Shown piece by piece: positions 41,961 through 58,025 of a DNA stretch of 64,000 bases. The DNA is from Eriocheir sinensis (lineage: Eukaryota > Arthropoda > Malacostraca > Decapoda > Varunidae). The notes beneath the pieces are model-generated. The model worked only from the letters and a program-made list of their open reading frames with translations. It made no database searches and had not been told where the DNA came from. The stretch is taken from the NCBI RefSeq assembly GCF_024679095.1, contig NC_066518.1, positions 12,508,857 to 12,572,856 on the forward strand. The letters run 5' to 3'. Within the stretch, counting starts at the first letter, position 1. Each line of letters starts with the position of its first letter. A program made the position numbers and the translations under genes.

Positions 41961-43318
41961 AGGGTTGGTAATGGGAGTGGTGGATAGGGGAAAGATTGGT
42001 AATGGGACTGGTGGATGGGGAAGGGTTGGTAATGGGACTGGTGGATAGGAAGGGTTGGTAATGGGACTGGTGGATAGGGAAGGATTGGTAATGGGACTGG
42101 TGGATAGGAAGGGTTGGTAATGGACTGGTGGATAGGGAAGGATTGGTAATGGGACTGGTGGATAGGGAAGGTTGGTAATGGGACTGGTGGATAGGGAAGG
42201 GTTGGTAATGGGACTGATGGATAGGGGAAGGGTTGGTAATGGACTGGTGGATAGTGAAGGATTGGTAATGTGACTGGTGGATAGGGGAAGGGTTGGTAAT
42301 GGGACTGGTCGATAGGGGAAGGGTTGGTAATGGGACTGGTGGATAGGGGAAGGGTTCGTAATGGGACTGGTGGATAGGGGAAGGGTTGGTAGGACTGGTG
42401 TATTTGGTAATGGGACTGATGGATAGGGGAAGGATTGGTAATGGGGCTGGTGGATAGGGAAAGGGTTGGTAATGGGACTTGTGGATAGGGGAAGGATTAG
42501 TAATGGGACTGGTGGATAGGGGAAGGGTTGGTAATGGGACTGGTCTATAGGGGAAGGGTTGGTAATGGGACTGGTGGATAGGGGACGGGTTGGTAATGGG
42601 ACTGGTGAATAGGGGAAGGATTGGTAATGGGACTGGTGGAGAGTGGAAGGGTTGGTAATGGAACTGATGTATAGGGGAAGGGTTGGTAATGGGACTGTCG
42701 GACAGGGGAAGGATTGGTAATGGGACTGGTGGAGAGGGGAAGGGTTGGTAATGGGACTGGTGTATCGGGGAAGGGTTGGTAATGGGACTGGTGGATAGGG
42801 GAAGGATTAGTAATGGGACTGGTGGATAGGGAAAGGGTTGGTAATGTGATTGGGGGTTAGGGGAAGGATTGGTAATGGGACTGCTGGAAAGGGGAAGTGT
42901 TGGTAATGGGACTGGTCGATAGGGGAAGGGTTGGTAATGGGATTTGTGAATAGGGGAAGGGTTGGTAATGGGACTGGTGGATAGGGGGAGGATTGGTAAT
43001 GGGACGGGTGGAGAGGGGAAGGGTTGGTAATGGGGCTGGTGAATAGGGGAAGGGTTGATAATGAGACTGGTGGATAGGGGAAGGGTTGGTAATGGGGGTC
43101 GTGGATAGGGGACGGGTTGGTAATGGGACTGGTGGATAGTGGAAGGATTGGTAATGGGACTGGTGAAGAGTGGAAGGGTTGGTAATGGGACCGGTGTATA
43201 GGGGAAGGGTTGGTAATGGGACTGTCAGATAGGGAAAGAATTGGTAATGGGACTGGTGGAGAGGGGAAGTGTTGGTAATGGGACTGGTGGATAGGGGGAG
43301 GGATTGATAATGGGAGTG

Positions 43319-43672
43319 TTTTTTTTTTTTGTGCCTATTGCGCCGGTATGCTTTTTCCCGTTGGATCTTGATGGTCGGTTCAAGGCTTCTTCCCGGTGGG
43401 TCCTGATGGTCGGCCCAGCCCGTTCTGGCGCAGGCGAGTGTTTATAGTGGCGCCATCATGCATTGGCTCATGCTGCTCTCCCGGAGCTCTTCTTTAATCC
43501 TAGAATCTAGAGTCCGGGTTGATAGGTGGCCTTCTGGACAGCCTGTGGGTAGTTTTAAGCCACTCGGCGGCGGCTGAAAAATCCCAGCTTGGTAGGACCG
43601 GTCGGGGATTGAACTCGTGTCCTCCTGAACGCGGAGCCGTCTTGCTATCTGTTCAGCCACCGCCTACCCAAT
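43319..43672 (-). mobile_element. Intact tRNA-derived SINE inside array 2
   Basis: On the minus strand a tRNA-like head begins near 43,672. It has a perfect A box (TGGCTGAACAG, complement at 43,649-43,659) and a perfect B box (GTTCAATCC, complement at 43,606-43,614), ending in CCTACCA like a tRNA acceptor arm. A unique body of about 270 bp and a poly-A tail (T run at 43,319-43,331 on plus) follow. The flanks are minisatellite units on both sides. A target-site duplication cannot be defined because the flank is itself repetitive. A minus-strand open frame of 72 codons crosses it but is incidental. Confidence 0.85.
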
Positions 43673-45270
43673 GGTGGATAGGGGAAGGGTTGGTAATGGG
43701 AGTGGTGGATAGGGGAAAGATTGGTAATGGGACTGATTGGGAGGGGAAGGGTTGGTAATGGGCCTGGTGGATAGGGGAAGGGTTGGTAATGGGAGTGGTG
43801 GATAGGGGAAGGATTTATAATGGGACTGGTAGAGAGGGGAAGGGTTGGTAATGGGACTAGTGTATAGGGGAAGGGTTGGTAATAGGACTGGTGAATAGGG
43901 GAAGGATTGGTAATGGATCTGATGGATAGGGGAAGGGTTGGTGATGGGACTGGTGGATAGTGAAGGATTGGTAATGTGACTGGTGGATAGGGGAAGGGTT
44001 GGTAATGGGACTGGTCGATAATGGAAGGGTTGGTAATGGAACTGATGGAGAGGGGAAGGGTTGGTACTGGGACTGGTGTATAAGGGAAGGGTTGGTAATG
44101 GGACTGGTGGATAGGGGAAGGATTGGTAATGGGGCTGGTGGATAGGGAAAGGGTTGGTAATGGGACTTGTGGATAGGGGAAGGATTAGTAATGGGACTGG
44201 TGGATAGGGGAAGGGTTGGTAATGGGACTGGTCTATAGGGGAAGGGTTGGTAATGGGACTGGTGGATAGGGGACGGGTTGGTAATGGGACTGGTGAATAG
44301 GGGAAGGATTGGTAATGGGACTGGTGGAGAGGGGAAGGGTTGGTAATGGGACTGGTGTATAGGGGAAGGGTTGGTAATGGGAGTGGTGGATAGGGGAAGG
44401 ATTGGAAATGGGACTGGTGGATAGGGGAAGGGTTGGTAATGGGACTGGTGGATAGGCGAAGGGTTGGTAATGAGACTGGTGGATAGGGGAAGGATTGGTA
44501 ATGGGACTGGTGGATAGGGGAAGGGTTGGTAATGAGACTGGTGGATAGGGGAAGGATTGGTAATGGGACTGGTGGAGAGGGGAAGGGTTGGTAATGGGAC
44601 TGGTGGATAGGGCATGGGTTGGTAATGGGACTAGTGGATAGGGGAGAGGCTGGTGATGGGACTGGTGGATAGGGGAAGGGCTGGTGATGGGACTGGTTGA
44701 TAGGGGAAGGGTTAGTGATGGGACTGGTGGATAGGGGAAGGGTTTGTGATGGGACTGGTGGATAGGGGAAGGGCTAGTGATGGGACTGGTGAATAAGGTA
44801 AGGGCTGGTGATTGGACTGGTGGATAGGGGAAGGGGTGGTGATGGGACTGGTGGATAGGGGAAGGGGTGGTGATGGGACTTGTGGATAGGGGAAGGGCTG
44901 TTGATGGGACTGGTGGATAGGGAAAGGGTTGGTGATGGGACTGGTGGATAGGGGAAGGATTGGTAATGGAAGTGGTGGATAGTGGAAGGGCTGGTGATGG
45001 GACTGGTGGATAGGGAAAGGGCTGGTGATTGGACTGGTGGATAGGGGAAGGGCTGGTGATGGGACTGGTGAATAGGGGAAGGGCTGGTGATGGGACTGGT
45101 GGATAGGGGAAGGGCTGGTGATTGGACTGGTGGATAGGGGAAGGGCTGGTGATGGGACTGGTGGATAGGGGAAGGGCTGGTGATTGGACTGGTGGATAGG
45201 GGAAGGGTTGGTAATGGAAATGGTGGATAGGGGCAAGGCTGGTGATGCAACTGGTGGATAGGTGAATGGA

Positions 45271-45774
45271 GAAGGTCTTACGCGGGACTTCCTTTCTTCG
45301 CAGTCCCAAGAAACGCGCACAACTACTATACTTATAATCACTTCGACGGAGCTGTGTATTGTTGGCTCAGTTTGGTTTGCTTGCTCTCTCACTCTTTTTC
45401 TCAGTCTCTGTCTGTCTGTCTTTCTGATTTTTTTTTTCTCTCTTCTGCTTCTCATTCTCTTGCTCTCTCTTTTTTCTTTCCCTTCCTCTCTTTTTACCAA
45501 TTTACGTCAACTTCTACCTCTACTTCTATTTTTACTTCATTCTCTTTATCTTCCTTTTCTTCCTCTGTCTTTCCCTCTTCTCTTTTCCCCTTTCGCTTCT
45601 CGTTTTGTTTACTCCTTTCTGCTACCTTATCTCTTTCTCTCATCTTGTTTCTCCTTCTCTCCCCCTCTTTAATCTTATATCTTTCTGCGTCCCCTTTCCC
45701 TTCTCCTTTTTCCTTCTTCCTCCGTCTCCTCTCTACTCCTAATTCCTCTCCCCTTCCTAACTCTTGCTTGTCAA
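45271..45774. other. CT-rich spacer after array 2
   Basis: A short unique stretch (45,275-45,370) is followed by about 380 bp of irregular CT-rich DNA. No gene. Confidence 0.6.
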
Positions 45775-46095
45775 CATGATAAGACCAATGTGAAGCTTCC
45801 TATAAGCAACAAATTTCACCTACGTCGTTTTGAAGTTCACCTCTCTTGCTTTATCTTTATCTTCACTGGTAAACTCTGGAACAATATTCTTTTGTCTGAA
45901 TTTCCTAACGCCTGCGACTAGAACTCTTTCAAGAGGAGAGTATTGAGACACCTCTCCTCCGAAATTGACCTCTCTTTTGGCCACTCTCCTGAACTCTTTT
46001 TCTATACGGGCAGTGATTAGCGGGATTTTTTTCTCATCATTATTTTCTTTTTTGCCCTTGAGCTGCTTCCTTCACTGTAAAAGAAAAAATCTAAA
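45775..46095 (+). mobile_element. LINE 3' end: C-terminal remnant plus tail
   Basis: An 82-codon frame at 45,775-46,020, broken by one in-frame TAG at 45,919, reads FTGKLWNNILLSEFPNACD, then NSFKRRVLRHL, then EIDLSFGHSPELFF. The GKLWN...NSFKRRV pattern is typical of the extreme C-terminus of jockey/RTE-type non-LTR elements. A tail with TAGCGGGATTTTTT, GCCCTTGAGCTGCTTCC and ACTGTAAAAGAAAAAA follows. It is severely 5'-truncated. This copy identifies the tail-only fragments at 31.5, 31.8 and 58.1 kb as parts of the same LINE family; the exact clade is uncertain. Confidence 0.8.
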
Positions 46096-46273
46096 CCTTA
46101 AGCTTCATTTCCTTACCTGTAACACCTGAGGAACCACCTGTACGCGACGCCACCTCCTCCTCCTCCTCCCCCTCCTCCTTCTCTTCTTCCTCTTCCTTTT
46201 CTTCCTTCTCCTTAGTCCAACACATACCTGAAAAAGACAAGAATATAATTATGATTGTTGGTAGGTCAGAAGA

Positions 46274-50077
<3,804 letters not shown>

Positions 50078-50189
50078 TGAACTTTACAGAAATCTGGCAC
50101 TGTGTAGATAGTGAGGCAGTGAATTAAACTCTGCCACGTCACCAAGTAGCTGGTTTTCTGGCGCTAATTAACGAGAGCTCGCTGACAAA

Positions 50190-50604
50190 AGGGGAGGCCA
50201 AGGTAGGAAAGGGAAGGAGGAGGAGGAGGAGTAGGAAGAGGAGGATAGGGAACGAGAAGGAGAAGGAAGAGGAAAAAAGAAAGAAGATGAGGAGGAAGAG
50301 GAGGTGGAGGGTATAGAAAGTAGGGAAGGGAGAGGGGAAAAGACGAGGAATATTAAGGATAAGGAAGAGCAAGAAAAGTGAAAAGGGAAAGAAGGGGAAA
50401 TGGAATAGGAGGAGGGTAAGAAAAGGAGTGATGAAGGCAGAGAATAAGGAAGGGAAAGGTAGGGATAGGGAGAGAAGGAAGAGGAAGAAAGTTAACAAGA
50501 AGGAAGAGGGGATAAAGGAAAGAGGATGAAAAAGGAAAGGAGGAAGAGGAATAGGAGGAGAAGGGAGAGGGAATAATAATTGAAGGGAACAAGGAAAAGA
50601 AAGG

Positions 50605-50693
<89 letters not shown>

Positions 50694-50695
50694 GA
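50190..50695 (+). repeat. Polypurine tract ending in (GA)n
   Basis: Irregular GGA/GAA-rich DNA from 50,190, then perfect (GA)n at about 50,607-50,690. Pyrimidines are scarce on the plus strand. It follows the polypyrimidine tract after about 110 bp of unique DNA. Confidence 0.9.
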
Positions 50696-50734
50696 AAGTT
50701 AACGAGGAGTGTAGTTTTATTTATTTTTTGATTT

Positions 50735-50975
50735 TTTTTTCGGCTGTAGTAACTTAAACTTTTTTTCCTTTCCTTTTTTGTTTGTTTGTTTCTTTTTTTA
50801 TTTCTCTTCCCCTCCGTCTTTTCCAGCACTTGACCGCAAAAATATTTATCATTCATTCTTTCTAGTTTTTTTTCGACGTAGTGACTGTAGCTTTTTTTCT
50901 TTCATTTCTCTATATTTTTTTTCCCATTCCCTCCGTCTTTTTCCAGCACTGTAAGGCTGAAATATGGTGAGGCGA
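50735..50975. repeat. Tandem duplication, about 130 bp, two copies
   Basis: TTTCGGCTGTAGTAACT near 50,738 and TTTCGACGTAGTGACTGTAG near 50,870 each lead into a T-rich stretch and CCCTCCGTCTTTTCCAGCACT. The copies are considerably diverged. Confidence 0.75.
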
Positions 50976-51102
50976 TTTTAAACGGTAATCTTCTTAGTGA
51001 TGTGTATTTTATATTTTATTTTTTTGTTAGCGTGTAAATTAAAGTTAGATGAGGGGGAAGCACATGTCTCAATTTGCTTCCTAACATAGTGCCAGTGAGC
51101 GA

Positions 51103-51208
<106 letters not shown>

Positions 51209-51267
51209 CCAACTACGCGCCCCCATCCTCACACACAAACGTACACTGGCTCCCTCTCTCCTACTCT

Positions 51268-51935
51268 CTCCAATCAATCCATTATATTCAGTCAGGTAAC
51301 CGATCACCCTCTCTCACTCCCTCTCTCTTTTCTATCAATCAATCAATCAATCAATCAGTTAACCGGTCACCCTCTCTCTTTCCCTCTTTTTTTTTCTATC
51401 AATCAATCAATCAGTTAACCGGTCACCCTCTCTCTTTCCCTCTCTCTTTTTTTCTATCAATCAATCAATCAGTTAACCGGTCACCCTCTCTCCCTCTCTT
51501 TTTTTCTATCAATCAATCAATCAGTTAACCGGTCACCCTCTCTCTTTCCCTCTCTCTTTTTCTACCAATCAATCAATCAGTTAACCGGTCACCCTCTCTC
51601 TTTCCCTCTCTCTTTTTCTATCAATCAATCAATCAGTTAACCGGTCACCCTCTCTCACTCCCTCTCTCTTTTTCTACCAATCAATCAATCAGTTATCCGG
51701 TTACCCTCTCTCACTCACTCTCTCTTTCTCTACCAATCAATCAATCAGTTAACCGGTCACCCTCTCTCACTCCCTCTCTCTTTCTCTACCAATCAATTAA
51801 TCAGTTAACCGGCCACCCTCTCTCACTCCCTCTCTTTCTCTACCAATCAATCAATCAGTTAACCGGTCACCCTCTCTCACTCCCTCTCTCTTTCTCTCCA
51901 ATCATTTTTTTATAGTCAGTCAGTTAACCGATCAA
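51268..51935 (+). repeat. 57-bp minisatellite, about 12 copies
   Basis: Each copy is (TCAA)n-TCAGTTAACCGGTCACC followed by CTCTCTCTTTCCCTCTC and TTTTTCTA. The core GTTAACCGGTCACC is conserved in most copies, whereas the TCAA count and CT length vary. First and last copies are more diverged (GTAACCGATCACC, GTTAACCGATCAACC). Confidence 0.93.
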
Positions 51936-52234
51936 CCAGTCACTTAGTCAGAAATACCGTGGAGGTCAGCGAGTGGACGGGTGATCCGGAGACCTGTGTT
52001 TAACTTTTACTTCAGGGAACACAATATCAAGAGGAGCAAGAGGGGTCATAGGTGGCAGTATAGGTATAGATAAATGTCAATAAATATAAATAAATACTTT
52101 CCCGCGTCACCAGTGGATTAAAGCCGATCACTTCGCCTCCATCAAGAAAAGCCTACTAACGCCATGGGCCGCACGTAGAATAAAAGAGAAAAAAAATTTG
52201 CAAATCCATCGACCATTCCATCCGTATATGTCCG

Positions 52235-52269
<35 letters not shown>

Positions 52270-52512
52270 CAACTCCCTCCCCCTCCCTCTCACGCTCAAC
52301 CTTACCCCCCCCCCCCCACACACACACAGTCAGCTCCCTCCCACTCCCTCTCACGCTCAACCTTAACCCCCCCCCCCCTCCACCCACACCCACACCCACC
52401 CACACACACACGCACACAGTCAACTCCCCCTCCCCTCACACTCTTACCCCCCTCCTCCTCCCCCACACACACACACAGTCAACTCCCCCCTCCCCTCACA
52501 CTCTTCCCCCCT

Positions 52513-52550
<38 letters not shown>
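52235..52550 (+). repeat. CA-run plus AGTCAACTCCCTCCC minisatellite, four to five copies
   Basis: Each copy has a CA run, AGTCA(A/G)CTCCC, a C/T-rich block with CTCACGCTCAACCTTA or CTCACACTCTT, and a C run. Two longer copies (about 73 bp) precede two shorter ones and a final (CA)n. Confidence 0.85.
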
Positions 52551-52887
52551 GTAGCAGCAGCAGCAACAGTAGTGCAAAAGGTCAGGCTGGGAGCAGTAAG
52601 AGGATTCACTCGTTTTGAATTGGAATTATTTCAATTTACATGTTTGCATTTTTAAAGTTTGTATCACGAAACACGCAAACGAACGAGGCACGAAAATTCT
52701 CTTGTCTGTTTTTAATTTTTTTTCTCCCTCTCTACCTCTACCTGTACCTGTATATTTTATTTTTTTTGTGTGTGTGTCAATTCCCATGTCTTTCCCTCTG
52801 TGTGTTATCCAGGCTTTCTATGTTTTTTTATTTACGTGTTTGTTATTGTAAATACGTAAATTGGGAGTCCAGTTAGCTTGTTTTTTC

Positions 52888-52889
<2 letters not shown>
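52551..52889. other. Short spacer
   Basis: A CAGCAG-like stretch at 52,548-52,572, then AT-rich DNA with no recognisable gene. Confidence 0.5.
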
Positions 52890-52933
<44 letters not shown>

Positions 52934-52946
52934 TATGGATGGATGT

Positions 52947-53000
<54 letters not shown>

Positions 53001-53001
53001 T
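52890..53001 (+). repeat. (GT)n microsatellite, two blocks
   Basis: (GT)n at about 52,890-52,930 and 52,949-53,000, separated by TTGTATGGATGGATGTAC. Confidence 0.98.
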
Positions 53002-53071
53002 CATGATTTTTTCTTTTTTCTAATTCGTATGTTTCTCTGTTTGTCTGCTTATTCTTCTCCCCTCCCCCCCT

Positions 53072-53201
<130 letters not shown>

Positions 53202-53270
53202 CTTTTTCTTTTTCTTTTTTTTTCTCTCTCCCTCCCTCCCTCCATCTCTCCCTCACTCTCTCTCCCTCCA

Positions 53271-55573
53271 GAGGTAACAGAATTTTGGACTTGAGAATAT
53301 GATCAAAAAGCTAGACGTTGGGGGAGAGCTAGGTGTTAATGATCACAAGTAGATTAGGTTTAACTTAAACTGGGCGGTGACCCAAGAGCTCAGCACTGTG
53401 TTGGTGCCAGACATTAGAAGAGCCGATTACGAGGGGCTTAAAGGGCACATTGAGGAGGTTAATTGGGAAACCTTGGGGCTAGATGAGGGCCAGATCTCAG
53501 GGCAGGAGCCTGGAGGATAGGGGAGCCATGTAGAGCTGACCTACAATAATTTAGGTAGAGTAATAGCAGAGGGTCAGAGACAGCATAACCCTTACCGAGC
53601 ACGTTGAAAGGAAAATGACGACCCTAAATGGATGACCCCCAGACTCAAGCATGAGATTGGCTTGAAGAGAGGAATTTATAGGAAAATAAAGAATGGGGAA
53701 GCCCACCTCAGAGGTAGGTATGTTGAACTTGCCAGATCGGTGAAGAAGAACACCCGCCTAGCAAAAAGGAATTACGAGATTAGGGTAGCCAACGAGGCCA
53801 AGATCGATCTCAAGGGGTTCTTTAAATTATACAGGACGAAAACAAGGGAGAGAAATGGACCGTTGAAAACAAACATGGGAGAGCTCGTCGAGAATGGGGA
53901 AGGTATGAGTAAAATGTTGAACGTCTATTTCCTCTCAGTTTTCACACAAAAATCTAACGACCATTCCGGAGAGAGTTCAGGTATGTGAGGGAAAAGATAA
54001 CGACAAGTCGAGTGATGTGACCATCACTAGGCAGGTAGTTCAGGATGAGATTGGTAGGTTGAAGAAAAACAAATTGCCATCCCCAGTAGAAATATTCCCG
54101 CGTGTCCTGAAAGTATGCAAGGAGGCCCTCAGTGGCCCACTTTCCGATATCTTTAAGATGTCGGTAAATTCTGGGTACGTGCCCAGCGAATGGAAAGTAG
54201 CTAATGTGACGCCAATTTTCAAAAAAGGAAACAAGTCAGCCACCTCAAATTATCGCCCAATTAGCTTAACCTCAGTTGTAGGCAAGATGCTTGAGTCGAT
54301 TATAGCTAGGAGCATTCGGGACCATCTAGAGAAGCATAGTTTAATTCATGACTCACAGCATGGGTTCACGAAAGGTAGGTCTCGCCGTACTAATCTGTTG
54401 TCCTTCTACACTAAAGTAATTGAGGCGGTTGACAGAGATGAAAGCTATGATATAATATATCTAGATTTCAGTAAAGCGTTCAACAAAGTCCCTCATCACC
54501 GGCTATTACTAAAATTACAGGCTCACGGCGTAGATGGAAAAGTCTTGAACTGGATCAGGGCGTGGCTTAGTGGTAGAAAGCAGAGAGTGCAAATCAATGG
54601 TAAAAAATCTGAATGGGGCAGTGTTACGAGTGGAGTCCCATAGGGGTCGGTGCTGGGTCCGCTGCTTTTTATCATTTACATCAATGACTTGGACACAGGG
54701 ATGATAATGACACCAAGATCGGTAGAATAATCCAATCAGACTAGGACGCTAGCGTTCTCCAGGATGAGCTTGACAGACTTTATGATAGGGCGGGGAAGTG
54801 GCAGATGGAATTCAATGTCGGGAAGTGTAGTATTCTGAGTGTAGGTAGGAATAACTCCTAACATAATTACTTCTTAAATGACACTCCTCTAAGCTGGTCT
54901 GAGTGTGAAAGACTTAGGAGTCTTAGTGAGGAGTGACCTTCGTCCAAGGCCACAATGCATCCAGGCTAAGAATCGTGCAAACAGGGTACTGGGTTTCATC
55001 TCGAGAAGCGTAAGCAATAGGAGCACTGAGGTCATCCTCAAACTTTACTTAGCCCTAGTTAGACCTCATCTTGATTACGCGGTCCAGTTCTGGTCACCCT
55101 ACTGTAGAATGGATATCAAGATGTTAAAATCTGTACAGAGAAGGATGACAAAAATTATTCAAGGTGTGAGAAACTTGCCTTATGAGGATAGACTTGAGCG
55201 TTTAAATCTACACTCTCTAGAAAGACGAAAGTTGCGAAGCGACCTTATCGAAGTCTATAAATGGATGAAGGGCTTTAATAAAGGGGATGTCAATAATGTT
55301 TTGGTAGTAAAAGTCAGGTAGGACACGTAGCAATGGTTTTAAGTTAGACAAATTCAGATTCAGCAAAGGCATGGGCAAAAATTGGTTCACCAATAGAGTG
55401 GTGGACGAATGGAACAGACTTGGCAGTCATGTTGTGCGTGCCAATACCACAGATACATTCAAGAAAAGGTTGGACAAATTCATGGATAGTGAGGTAATGT
55501 GGGATTAGGATTACAGGAGCTGCCTTGTATAGGCCAACCGGCCTCTTGCAGACTCCTTACGTTCTTGTGTTCT
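53271..55573 (+). mobile_element. CR1-like non-LTR retrotransposon, 5'-truncated and inactivated
   Basis: The element enters near the end of the endonuclease domain (GVNDH at about 53,330, then IRFNLNWAV). It continues through the linker (PKWMTPRLKHEIGLKRGIY, then LNVYFLSVFTQKS) into the reverse transcriptase. RT motifs are NVTPIFKKGN, NYRPISLTSVVGK, HDSQHGFTKGRS and DIIYLDFSKAFNKVPHHRLL (catalytic motif A Asp present), then VTSGVP and GSVLGPLLFIIYINDLD. The C-terminal region has KDLGVLVRSDL, LVRPHLDYAVQFWSP, RLERLNLHSLERRKLRSDL and NRVVDEWNRLG, ending at a TAG at 55,506. A short 3' UTR ends GTTCTTGTGTTCT, like CR1 tails. Damage includes several stops before 53,640, a frameshift near 53,990, TAG replacing Gln of the PQG motif at 54,641, loss of the FADD catalytic box near 54,697, and another frameshift near 55,318. 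It cannot move on its own. Clade assignment is by motif resemblance. Confidence 0.93.
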
Positions 55574-55849
55574 CTCCCTCTCCCTTACCTCTCCATCGCA
55601 AAAGAAGTGGCCACAGAGTAATCATATTTCCCCATGTCATTAAAACTTGTAATTACGCCATATAATTAGCCAACTTAGTTGACGTGTCTAATATTTGAGT
55701 TCAGGTCCTTGCCGTAATTACCAGCCTTCCGCGCCGACGACAGGAGAAGCGGCGGAATGGGATGGAAAAGGAAATCGATGGAGAGAGAGAAAGAAAAGTG
55801 AAGAAAAGGAAAGATATGATAAGAAAGGGAATTGGAAAAAAATGATTGA

Positions 55850-57150
<1,301 letters not shown>

Positions 57151-57432
57151 CATTGAGTTTTCCTCCCCACCATTGAATTTTCCTCCCCACCATTGAATTT
57201 TCCTCACCACCATTGAATTTTCCTCCCCACCATTGAATTTTCCTCACCACCATTGAATTTTCCTCACCACCATTGAATTTTCCTCACCACCATTGAGTTT
57301 TCCTCCCCACCATTGAATTTTCCTCCTCACCATTGAGTTTTCCTCCCCACCATTGAATTTTCCTCCTCACCATTGAATTTTCCTCACCACCATTGAATTT
57401 TCCTCCCCACTTCTGAATTTTCCTCCCCACCA
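57151..57432 (+). repeat. 20-bp minisatellite, 14 copies in perfect register
   Basis: The unit CATTGAATTTTCCTCCCCAC repeats every 20 bp without a single indel. Variation is confined almost entirely to GAATTT/GAGTTT and CCCC/CACC/CCTC; one unit has TTCTGA for CATTGA. Confidence 0.97.
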
Positions 57433-57780
57433 TACCCAACCTAACCTAACCTAACCTAACCTAACCACCTAACGTTCACAGCACCATTTCTATAGACTTC
57501 ACTCTAATTCTGTACCCTACCTAACCTAACCTAACCTAACATGACATAACATAACCACCTAACGTACACAACACCATTTCTATAGCCTTCACTCTAATTC
57601 TGTACCCTACCTAACCTAACCTAACCTAACATAACATAACATAACATAACCACCTAACGTACACAACACCATTTCTGTAGACCTCACTCTAATTCTGTAC
57701 CCTACCTAACCTAACCTAACCTAACATAACATAACATAACATAACCACCTAACGTACACAACACGATTTCTATAGACTTC
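57433..57780 (+). repeat. 89-95-bp minisatellite built on the arthropod telomere motif
   Basis: Four copies alternate a (CCTAA)n block with a conserved spacer. (CCTAA)5 begins at 57,440, and (CCTAA)4 at 57,520, 57,610 and 57,705. The last three are extended by CATGA/CATAA units (three, four and four). The spacer runs CACCTAACGTACACAACACC, then ATTTCTATAGACTTCACTC, then TAATTCTGTACC. CCTAA is the complement of TTAGG, the usual arthropod telomere repeat. Confidence 0.93.
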
Positions 57781-58025
57781 ACTCAAATTCCATTCAATCT
57801 ACCCATGAGTGTTCGATACCTCTTTTGCCGAATGTACGTCTACAGCAACGAACGGTTCTGCTTTGGGTTTTATTAGGACTCATGGCTTATATGCAGCACG
57901 AGTTAATAATTGCCCAAACTACAAGAAGGGCCGTTTTGTTTTTCGTAAGCATCAATAAGTTTCAGGGTCGTGCTTAAGTTCGCAGCTACAAAGACCAAGC
58001 AGAGACGTTTATGTGGCCACATAAA
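57781..58025. other. Unique spacer
   Basis: No gene, RNA or repeat family recognised. Confidence 0.5.

Larger units (their letters stand above)
39127..45270 (+). repeat. G-rich 31-bp minisatellite, array 2
   Basis: About 185 copies of a unit related to array 1, in the same orientation. It reads GGGACTGGTGGATAGGGG followed by AAGGGTTGGTAAT, one G longer in the GGGG run. Copies differ mainly by substitutions (GAGAGG, GTCGATAG, GATTTGTGG, GTGTATCGG) while length stays 31 bp. The array has a 1.67-kb higher-order duplication, a 248-bp tandem duplication and two copies of an inserted SINE locus. Edge units carry GGTGATGG where central units have GGTAATGG. A 31-bp unit cycles through all three frames, and its minus strand is stop-free for the full 93-bp cycle, so long Pro/Ser-rich frames appear without being genes. 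Confidence 0.96.

Noticed and set aside
43442..43660. 72-codon minus-strand open frame inside the SINE
   Set aside because: It overlaps the tRNA-like head and has no protein features; incidental.
43857..45500. Minus-strand frames with a 31-residue Pro/Ser-rich period
   Set aside because: A 31-bp unit passes through three frames in 93 bp and its complement lacks stops in all of them.
51960..52010. Possible tRNA-like stretch (GGTGATCCGGAGACC)
   Set aside because: No A box at the right spacing and no B box.
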